A DNA stretch of 64,000 bases from an uncultured Jannaschia sp. (GTDB lineage Bacteria > Pseudomonadota > Alphaproteobacteria > Rhodobacterales > Rhodobacteraceae), in contig CANLTZ010000004.1 in NCBI GenBank assembly GCA_947494145.1, positions 124,001 through 188,000 on the forward strand, in the 5' to 3' direction. How positions within the stretch are numbered: position 1 is the stretch's first letter; each line of letters starts with the position of its first letter. A program made the translations under genes and the position numbers. The notes under the pieces are model-generated. The model was given only the letters and a program-made list of their open reading frames with translations. It made no database searches and had not been told where the DNA came from. This document shows, in pieces, positions 57,611 to 64,000 of the stretch.

Positions 57611-59065
57611 TCAGGGGCTGACAGGATCGATGGGTGTGGAGGGGAGGCCCAAGCGGTCTTCGATGGCGGCGGCCACTTGCAACAGGCGGGCTTCGCCCCG
57701 GGGTGGGCCCACCAGTTGCAGGCCCACTGGCAGGCCCTCGGCGGTGAAGCCTGCGGGCATGGACAAAGCGGGCAGGGCCGTCGTGGTCGCCAGGAAGGAA
57801 AAGCGCAGCCAGTCGACATAGTCTTCCATCGGCTCGCCATCGACGATGGTGGGGAACTCTTCTTCCACCGGGCCTGCGGCGATGCCGGTGACCGGGATGG
57901 CCAGGACGTCGTAGGTTTCCAGAAAGGTGCGCATCCGCTGGTAGAGATCGCTGCGCGCGCGGGTCGCGGCGAAGATTTCATCCGCCGTCAGCGCTAGGCC
58001 CTGTTCCATGTTGCGGCGCAGGGTCGGCTTGAAATGGGCCTTCGCCGCTTTCGGCAGGTGTGCCACGACCGCTGCATAATGGATGCCGCGCAAGGTGCGG
58101 TAAGTATCATAAAGGCCCGGCAGATCGGGGCAGATGTCCTCCACCACCAATCCGTCACCCCCGATGGTCTCCATCGCGGCGCGCAATGCTGTGCGGACAT
58201 TCCCCTCCACCGGCGCAAAGCCGCCCTGGTCGTCTGAGAAAGCCACGCGGATCGGCCCCGGGTCGCGGTCCAGCGCGGCTTGGAAGCCTTCGACCGGTTC
58301 TTCCAGAGACAAGGGATGGCGCGGATCGAAGCCCGCCATGGCATCCAAGAACAGGGCCGTGTCTCGGATATCGCGCGCCATCGGGCCCTGCACGGCTTCC
58401 AGCGCGAAGGCCGTATCCACCGGCGCGCCGCCCGCCCGGCCCGGTGTGGGGCGCAGACCCACCGCGTTGCACATGGCGGCGGGCGTGCGCAGCGACCCGG
58501 CCAGGTCGGACCCGTGGCTGAGCCAGACTTCGCCCGTGGCCAGCGACGCTGCCGCCCCGCCCGACGACCCGCCCGCATTGCGCGTGGTGTCCCAGGGGTT
58601 GCGGGTGCGCCCGAAGACAGCGTTGAACGTGTTCCCACCCGCCCCGAATTCCGGTGTGTTGGTCTTGCCCGCGATGATCCCGCCGCGGGCTTCCAGCCGC
58701 GCCACCAGCGGGTCGCTTTCATCCGGGACGAAATCCGCCAGGGCCGGGCTGCCACCGGTAGCGCGCATTCCTTCCACGGCGATCAGGTCTTTGATCCCGA
58801 TGGGCAGGCCAGCCAGCCAGGCGCGGTGGTCGCCCGCCGCCAGGGCCCGGTCTGGCAGCGCGCGCAAAGCGGCCCGCGCCCGTTCGTCGTGGCGGATGAC
58901 CGTCGCGTTCACGACCGGGTCGACTTCCGCCATGCGCGCCCAGGCAGCGTCGAGCATCTCGGCAGGCGACACTTCCCCCGTGCGCAGTTTCGCCACGGCG
59001 TCCCGGGCCGTCAGTTTGCAGAGTTCGGGTCCGGTGAAGGCGGGGCGCTCGGGGGTCTGGGTCAT
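57611..59065 (-). CDS. Amidase (amidase signature family)
   Basis: This 484-residue amidase has the Ser-cisSer-Lys triad: Lys in GIKDLIAVEG near residue 86, cis-Ser in SHGSDLAGSLRTPA near 170 and the GGSSGG core near 146-151. The family hydrolyses aliphatic, aryl or cyclic-derived amides. It is the last gene of the minus-strand operon that begins upstream with hydantoinase A, four bases after the FAD oxidoreductase gene. The substrate is unknown. Confidence 0.92.
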   Translation of the reverse strand: MTQTPERPAFTGPELCKLTARDAVAKLRTGEVSPAEMLDAAWARMAEVDPVVNATVIRHDERARAALRALPDRALAAGDHRAWLAGLPIGIKDLIAVEGMRATGGSPALADFVPDESDPLVARLEARGGIIAGKTNTPEFGAGGNTFNAVFGRTRNPWDTTRNAGGSSGGAAASLATGEVWLSHGSDLAGSLRTPAAMCNAVGLRPTPGRAGGAPVDTAFALEAVQGPMARDIRDTALFLDAMAGFDPRHPLSLEEPVEGFQAALDRDPGPIRVAFSDDQGGFAPVEGNVRTALRAAMETIGGDGLVVEDICPDLPGLYDTYRTLRGIHYAAVVAHLPKAAKAHFKPTLRRNMEQGLALTADEIFAATRARSDLYQRMRTFLETYDVLAIPVTGIAAGPVEEEFPTIVDGEPMEDYVDWLRFSFLATTTALPALSMPAGFTAEGLPVGLQLVGPPRGEARLLQVAAAIEDRLGLPSTPIDPVSP

Positions 59066-59069
59066 GGGC

Positions 59070-60461
59070 CTAGTCTGGGTTGCCCGTGTCCATTTGGGAA
59101 GCCCGCGCTGCGCCGGCCGCGCGCCCCAGTACGATGGCGGCCAGCAACCCATTGCCCGACAGATAGCCGCTGTCGCCCGCGCCCGAGACACCGCACGCTG
59201 CCCCGCCCGCCGCGAACAGGTTGGGAAAGGGTGCGCCATCGGTGCCCTGCACGCGCCCGGTCCCATCGGTGCGCAACCCGCCCTGGGTGTGAAACAGCGC
59301 GCCTGTGACACGCACGCCCAGATAGGGCGGCACTAAGTGCTGCCCCGACCAGTCCCGCCCGAATGCGTCGCGCCCCTTGGCGGGGATGGCGGCAAGGGTC
59401 TCAACCAGCGCGTCCGGCGGCAAGTTGAACGCCCGCGCCAGTGCCTCCGGCGTATCGGCGCGGTGCAACGCCCCCTGCGCCTCTGCATCGCGGAAATCTT
59501 CGAATTGCCGCGCGATATCCGCGATCCGCGCGTCGAAGACCGTCACCGCCTTCCCGCCCGGCTGGTCTAGGACGGCACGGGCGGCTTCCGAATAGCCCTG
59601 GCTTTCGTCCCAGAAGCGGCGTCCGTCACGGTTCACCTGCACCCCGCCTTCCGTAACCGTGGCCCAGGTAATCAGGATACCATGGGGATGCGCCACGTTC
59701 CCGTGGCCCTGATAGGCGCCCAGATGGTGTGTCGCCGCCCCAAGCGCCTGCCCCCAAAGCACGGCCTCACCGCGATTGCCGTCATGGCCAAACCACAGCG
59801 CGTCTTCGATGGCGGGCATATGTTGGCCCACCATGGCGCGGTTGCCGCCAAAGCCGTTGCAGGCCAGCACGAGCTTGTCGCAGCCCACATACTCCACCCC
59901 GCCATCGGGGCGGGTCAGTGTGGCGCCGGTGATGCGGCGCCCTTCATGGTGCAGAACCGTCGCGCGCCGGTCGCAGATAATGTCGATGCCCTGGGCTTCG
60001 ACCGTGCTGCGCAGGCGGTCGATCAATTCCCGACCCGCGCGGCTGGGCAGGCCGTGCATCCGGCGGCGGGAATGGCCCGGATAGTCGAAATCCGTCACGA
60101 CCGAGAAGGGCAGCCCGTAGCGATCCGCCAGCCACTCAATTGTTGGCGCCGCGCCTTCGGCCAATGCCGTGACCAAGGCCGCGTCGTTCTCTCCCTTGGC
60201 TTTCGCCTGGATGTCGGCGCCAAAGTGGCCAGCGCTGTCCTCAATCCCCGCTGCGCGCTGAAACCGCGTGCCAGCCGCAGGGATTAGCCCGGCAGATAGC
60301 GCGGTGGAGCCCTGGGGCACCGCATCCGCCTCTACCACCAGCACGGCTTGCCCCGCTTCCTGCGCGGCCAAGGCAGCCACCATTCCGCACGCGCCCCCGC
60401 CGATGATCAGCGTTTCGACGGTGAAGTCGAAGGTCGCGGGCGTGGGGGCGATGTCAGCCAT
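59070..60461 (-). CDS. FAD-dependent oxidoreductase (fumarate reductase/succinate dehydrogenase flavoprotein-like)
   Basis: This roughly 463-residue flavoprotein has the N-terminal dinucleotide motif LIIGGGACGMVAALAA and the C-terminal FAD segment AAGGAACGVSGAGDSGYLSG of the FAD_binding_2 family (fumarate reductase, tricarballylate dehydrogenase, ketosteroid dehydrogenase relatives). It probably oxidises or reduces a C-C bond next to a carboxyl or keto group. The start is uncertain (ATG at 60461 or 60467); both overlap the end of the lyase gene upstream. Confidence 0.85.
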   Translation of the reverse strand: MADIAPTPATFDFTVETLIIGGGACGMVAALAAQEAGQAVLVVEADAVPQGSTALSAGLIPAAGTRFQRAAGIEDSAGHFGADIQAKAKGENDAALVTALAEGAAPTIEWLADRYGLPFSVVTDFDYPGHSRRRMHGLPSRAGRELIDRLRSTVEAQGIDIICDRRATVLHHEGRRITGATLTRPDGGVEYVGCDKLVLACNGFGGNRAMVGQHMPAIEDALWFGHDGNRGEAVLWGQALGAATHHLGAYQGHGNVAHPHGILITWATVTEGGVQVNRDGRRFWDESQGYSEAARAVLDQPGGKAVTVFDARIADIARQFEDFRDAEAQGALHRADTPEALARAFNLPPDALVETLAAIPAKGRDAFGRDWSGQHLVPPYLGVRVTGALFHTQGGLRTDGTGRVQGTDGAPFPNLFAAGGAACGVSGAGDSGYLSGNGLLAAIVLGRAAGAARASQMDTGNPD

Positions 60462-61317
60462 TGCCATCCCAACGGCGCCCATCTTTCAACATGGCCTCGG
60501 TCCCCAGCACAGTGTTGAGGCCATCGAAGTCAAACATTCGGTCCCTAAATGGCCGGTTAGAGCCGTTCTGCGCCAGGTTGGCGTAATATTCCTTGGCGGT
60601 GTGGGCCAGCGCGCGGACGATGCCGCCGGGGAAGATGGCGATGGAAAAGCCCATCGCTTCCAGGTCGGTGGCCGAAGACAGGGGCGTCGCACCCCCTTCG
60701 ACCATATTCGCCAGCAGCGGCAGGCGCGTGCCGAACGTGTCGGTGATGCGCGCCATTTCCGCCTGCGACCGGGGCGCCTCGACGAACAGCGCATCGGCCC
60801 CGGCGCTGGCATAGGCGTCGGCGCGCGCCAAAGCGGCCTCGAAGCCTTCCACGGCGATGGCATCGGTGCGCGCGATGATCAGCGTCTCATCGCTGGCGCG
60901 GGCATCGGCCATGGCGGCGATCTTGCCTGCCATTTCAGCCGTCGGGATCAGCGATTTGTCCGCCAGGTGCCCGCAGCGCTTCGGATAGGTCTGGTCTTCC
61001 ACCTGCAAGGCCGCCGCCCCCGCGCGTTCATAGGCGCGCATGGTCCGCTGCGCGTTCAGCGCGTTGCCGAAGCCGGTATCGGCATCGATGATGACCGGCA
61101 GGGCCACGCGGTCGGCGATCAGGGCCATGGTGTCGGCCATTTCGGACGCGGTGGTTAGCCCAATGTCCGGGCGCCCAAGCCGGGTATAGGCCACAGCGGC
61201 GCCCGATAGGTACAGCGCCTCGAACCCAGCCTCAGCGGCTAAGGCGGCGGTCAGGCCATCATAGACACCGGGGGCCACCAGAATGTCGGGCTGGGTGAGG
61301 CGGGCGCGCAGGGTCAT
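60454..61317 (-). CDS. Isocitrate lyase/PEP mutase family lyase
   Basis: This 287-residue TIM-barrel enzyme has the metal-binding DADTGFGN near residue 86 and QVEDQTYPKRCGH near 113, in which the Cys corresponds to the catalytic Cys of 2-methylisocitrate lyase. Members include methylisocitrate, dimethylmalate and oxaloacetate lyases and PEP mutase; the exact substrate cannot be read from the sequence. Its start overlaps the end of the isochorismatase-fold gene by four bases, so it belongs to the same operon. Confidence 0.88.
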   Translation of the reverse strand: MTLRARLTQPDILVAPGVYDGLTAALAAEAGFEALYLSGAAVAYTRLGRPDIGLTTASEMADTMALIADRVALPVIIDADTGFGNALNAQRTMRAYERAGAAALQVEDQTYPKRCGHLADKSLIPTAEMAGKIAAMADARASDETLIIARTDAIAVEGFEAALARADAYASAGADALFVEAPRSQAEMARITDTFGTRLPLLANMVEGGATPLSSATDLEAMGFSIAIFPGGIVRALAHTAKEYYANLAQNGSNRPFRDRMFDFDGLNTVLGTEAMLKDGRRWDGNG

Positions 61318-61931
61318 GACGCGGCTTTCAGCGCTTCGGTGACGTCTGCACAACTCGCCTGTAGCCCAAGCGATGATAAAGACAGCAGCGTCGCGTCATG
61401 CACATCCTGGCGGAAGGCCGCGCAACCGTCGGTCAGCAAGACGGTATGCAGGTTGCGCAGATGCGCATCCCGCAGTGTCGAGGCCACGCCGCCATTGGTC
61501 ACGATACCGCCCACGATGATCGTATCGATATCGAGTGCGCGCAGGATGTATTCCAACCGCGTCTGGTAGAAGGCGGAATAGGCGACCTTTTCCACGGTGT
61601 AATCAGCAGGCGCCAAACCCGCCACCAGGTCGTGGCCGAAAGCGCCGGGGGCGAAGTCGCCCTTGCCTAGAAAAGGCCGCAGCCTCTTCAGATGCGGGGC
61701 GATCAGGGGCGCCCCGCCCGGGCCCGGCACCAACGTGAATTGCGCCGAAACATAGGTGCCGCCTGCCGCGCGCATCGTGTCGCGCAAGGGGCGGATGCGA
61801 TCGGGCAGGGCGGCGATGGCGGGGGCACTCTGGCCCGCGCGGCCATAGGCGCCGTCGGGGTGCAGAAAGTCGTTCTGCAAGTCGATGGTCAGCAGCGCGC
61901 AGCGCTTCGGGTCCAGGTCATCCAGGTCCAT
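61314..61931 (-). CDS. Isochorismatase-fold cysteine-hydrolase relative lacking the nucleophilic Cys
   Basis: This 205-residue protein has the fold of isochorismatase/nicotinamidase-type hydrolases. The general base Asp17 (TIDLQNDF) and Lys115 (VEKVAYSAF) are present, but the nucleophile position reads TNGGVAST with Gly148 instead of Cys. True isochorismatases such as PhzD also lack this Cys and use an Asp-based mechanism, so it may hydrolyse something other than an amide. It has a GAGGGG ribosome site, and its start lies inside the end of hyuA (14-bp overlap). Confidence 0.85.
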   Translation of the reverse strand: MDLDDLDPKRCALLTIDLQNDFLHPDGAYGRAGQSAPAIAALPDRIRPLRDTMRAAGGTYVSAQFTLVPGPGGAPLIAPHLKRLRPFLGKGDFAPGAFGHDLVAGLAPADYTVEKVAYSAFYQTRLEYILRALDIDTIIVGGIVTNGGVASTLRDAHLRNLHTVLLTDGCAAFRQDVHDATLLSLSSLGLQASCADVTEALKAAS

Positions 61932-63981
61932 GTGCGTCCCCTCGGGTGATGATCGTATTGCCGAACCTGTCCACCTCACCGCGCAGGCCGGGCTCGATCA
62001 GAACGGTCGTATCGAGCTGTTCCAAAATGGCGGGCCCGTCGATCTGGGCACCCACGGGCAGCGTCAGACGGTCATAGATCGCGGTGTCGTGCCAAGCATC
62101 GCCGAAATGGACCTGTCGCCTGCGCGTGGGCTGGGTGGAGCCACCGTGCGGCGCCAAAGTCGTCAGGTCGAACTTTGGCCGCTTGCCGATCACGGTGCTG
62201 CGCAGGTTGATCACCCGCCGCGTGCCCCGCGCCAACAGGCGGCCATAGGTGGCGTGATAAGTCGCATCGAACGCCGCCGCGATGGCGTCCTGCGTCGGTG
62301 GCTGCACCTGGCCATCCGTGACCACCACAGGCAGGGGCACGGCCACGGTATGCGTCTGCCCGGCATAGGCCATGTCGAGCTCAAACCCGGTCTCCCGCCG
62401 CTCAAACCGGGTGGGCGTGGCCTCCAGCGCGGCCATGCCCGTATCCACATGGGCCTGCATGAAGGCCACCAGGGCATCGATATCCAGCCCCTCGACTGTT
62501 GCATTGACCGTCTGCACGAAGTCTTGCCGCATATCTGCGATGACCGCGCCCATGGCGCTGGTCACGCCCGGGTAGCGGGGCACGATGGCACGGGCCAGGC
62601 CGACCTCTGCCATCAGCGCGCCGGTATGCAGCGCGCCACCCCCGCCAAACGGCATGAAGGCAAAGCGCGCCGGGTCGAGGCCCCGCTCGATGCTGACCAG
62701 CCGAATGGCGCCCGCCATGCGGGCGTTGGCCACCCGCAGAATGGCTTCCGCCGCGGCCAATGTGTCCAGGCCCAAGGGTGCGCCCACATGGGTGTCGATG
62801 GCGCGCGCGGCGGCGTCCACGTCCAGCCGGTCCAGCTTGCCGCCAATGGGCCGCTCCGGGTCGATGCGGCCCAGCACCACGTTGGCATCGGTTACCGTGG
62901 GCCGGTCATTGCCCAACCCATAGGCCACGGGCCCGGGGTCGCTGCCCGCGCTTTCCGGCCCGATATTCAGCAATCCGCCCCGATCCACCCACGCGATAGA
63001 GCCGCCGCCCGCCCCGATCGTCGTGATCTCGATCATCGGGGTGCGCACGACCATGCCAAAATCGATGGAGGTCTCGGGCGACAGCATGGACCGCCCCCCC
63101 GCGATCAGCGAAACGTCGAAGCTGGTGCCGCCCATATCGCCTGTGATCACATCATCGAACCCCGCCTCGCCCGCGATATGGGCCGCTGCGATCACACCCG
63201 CTGCGGGGCCCGACAGCGCCGTGCGGATGGGTCGCGCACAGGCCGTGGCCACATCCATGACGCCGCCATTGGATTGCACGATCATGAAGTCCGACGCGAA
63301 GCCGCCTTCGGTCAAGGCACCTTCCAGCCGGTTCAGATATCCCGACACCTCCGGTTGCAGATAAGCGTTGAGTGCGGTGGTCGAAAACCGCTCTAACTCC
63401 CTGATTTCGGGCAAGACTTCCGAGGACGTCGAGACATGGGGGTTGGGCCAGATCTCCCGCAGGGCCGCCACCGCCAGGGCCTCATTTTCAGGATTCGCAT
63501 AGCTGTTGGCGAACAGGATGGCGACCGCTTCGCATCCGGCCTCCAGCAGCGTGCGGGCAGCGGCGCGCACGGCGTCCAGGTCAACGGCCCGGCGGATCGT
63601 GCCATCGGCCAGCGTCCGTTCCGGGACCTCCAGACGCAAATCTCGCGGCACGACGGGTTCGAAATCGCCGCGCAGACCCCAGGTGCGGGGGCGGTCGCGG
63701 CGGCGCATTTCCAGCACATCGCGCAGACCTTCGGTTGTGATCACACCGATGCGCGCGCCCTTGCGTTCCAGCAAGGCATTGGTGCCCGCCGTGGTCCCGT
63801 GGATGACCGCTGACACTGTGGACAGGTCCGACACTTCGCGCCCGATCCCGTCCAGAAAGCCGCCCGACTGGTCAGGCCGCGTGGTGGGCACTTTGGCCAC
63901 ACGGGCCATGCCGGTTTCATCGTCCAGAAAGAAGACATCCGTGAAGGTGCCGCCCACATCCACGCCGATCATGCGGGTCAT
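61918..63981 (-). CDS. hyuA: Hydantoinase/oxoprolinase subunit A
   Basis: This 687-residue protein has the actin-like ATPase start MIGVDVGGTFTDVFF, the GTTAGTNALLERKGA segment near residue 68, MGGTSFDVSLI near 292 and GGGGALHTGA near 449, as in hydantoinase A and 5-oxoprolinase. With a B subunit it hydrolyses cyclic amides such as N-methylhydantoin or 5-oxoproline at the cost of ATP. No hyuB lies on the downstream side; it could be upstream of the window's right edge. It overlaps the next gene by 14 bases. Bases 63982-64000 are too short to assign. Confidence 0.92.
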   Translation of the reverse strand: MTRMIGVDVGGTFTDVFFLDDETGMARVAKVPTTRPDQSGGFLDGIGREVSDLSTVSAVIHGTTAGTNALLERKGARIGVITTEGLRDVLEMRRRDRPRTWGLRGDFEPVVPRDLRLEVPERTLADGTIRRAVDLDAVRAAARTLLEAGCEAVAILFANSYANPENEALAVAALREIWPNPHVSTSSEVLPEIRELERFSTTALNAYLQPEVSGYLNRLEGALTEGGFASDFMIVQSNGGVMDVATACARPIRTALSGPAAGVIAAAHIAGEAGFDDVITGDMGGTSFDVSLIAGGRSMLSPETSIDFGMVVRTPMIEITTIGAGGGSIAWVDRGGLLNIGPESAGSDPGPVAYGLGNDRPTVTDANVVLGRIDPERPIGGKLDRLDVDAAARAIDTHVGAPLGLDTLAAAEAILRVANARMAGAIRLVSIERGLDPARFAFMPFGGGGALHTGALMAEVGLARAIVPRYPGVTSAMGAVIADMRQDFVQTVNATVEGLDIDALVAFMQAHVDTGMAALEATPTRFERRETGFELDMAYAGQTHTVAVPLPVVVTDGQVQPPTQDAIAAAFDATYHATYGRLLARGTRRVINLRSTVIGKRPKFDLTTLAPHGGSTQPTRRRQVHFGDAWHDTAIYDRLTLPVGAQIDGPAILEQLDTTVLIEPGLRGEVDRFGNTIITRGDAHGPG

Positions 63982-64000
63982 GGGCGCGCGCCTTGCCACG

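Overview
This window is chromosomal DNA from an alphaproteobacterium of the Rhodobacterales, most likely the marine Roseobacter group. The evidence is the high G+C content, the hemN-fnrL-ccoNOQP-ccoGHIS gene order known from Rhodobacter relatives, dense operons with ATGA/TGATG overlaps, and many TRAP and Dpp-type uptake systems. No rRNA, tRNA, CRISPR array, phage gene or insertion sequence was recognised. Coding density is high, and the only gene-free stretch above 300 bp is 6031-6488.

Region 1 (1-10639) is a micro-oxic respiration island: a partial DMT-family permease, hemN, fnrL, the cbb3 oxidase genes ccoNOQP and its assembly genes ccoGHIS. Three FNR-type palindromes (1680-1693, 2456-2469, 6412-6425) lie in front of hemN/fnrL, ccoN and ccoG. 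Region 2 (10597-13846) is a divergent oxyR/katG pair with a LysR-type dyad between the two genes.

Region 3 (13852-30238) is the most interesting part. On the minus strand an AraC regulator precedes a 1064-residue self-sufficient reductive dehalogenase: a B12/2x[4Fe-4S] RdhA fused to a flavin/NAD(P)H reductase and a [2Fe-2S] ferredoxin domain. Divergent from it runs a plus-strand set: two phytanoyl-CoA-dioxygenase-like oxygenases, a metallo-beta-lactamase-fold protein with altered metal ligands, a Dpp/Opp-type importer, a cytochrome P450 placed inside the transporter genes, and a GH38 alpha-mannosidase. The set looks like uptake and oxidative or dehalogenating breakdown of an unknown, possibly glycosylated, compound.

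Region 4 (30336-34709) encodes a secreted FAS1/RTX protein, a FAS1 lipoprotein, a DUF6502 protein and a DUF5666 lipoprotein, arranged around a 19-bp inverted repeat. Region 5 (34830-49228) is a TRAP transporter with an IclR regulator, followed by a beta-oxidation operon matching pimFBCDE/A of Rhodopseudomonas plus glutaryl-CoA dehydrogenase. It suggests uptake of a dicarboxylate and its breakdown through glutaryl-CoA.

Region 6 (49176-63981) holds an M81 (MlrC-like) peptidase, a YtcJ-like amidohydrolase, a second complete Dpp-type importer, and a minus-strand operon of hydantoinase A, an isochorismatase-fold protein lacking the nucleophilic Cys, a PEP-mutase/isocitrate-lyase family lyase, an FAD oxidoreductase and an amidase. 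This looks like catabolism of a cyclic amide, imide or peptide-like compound. All functions were read from motifs and gene context; no database search was run.
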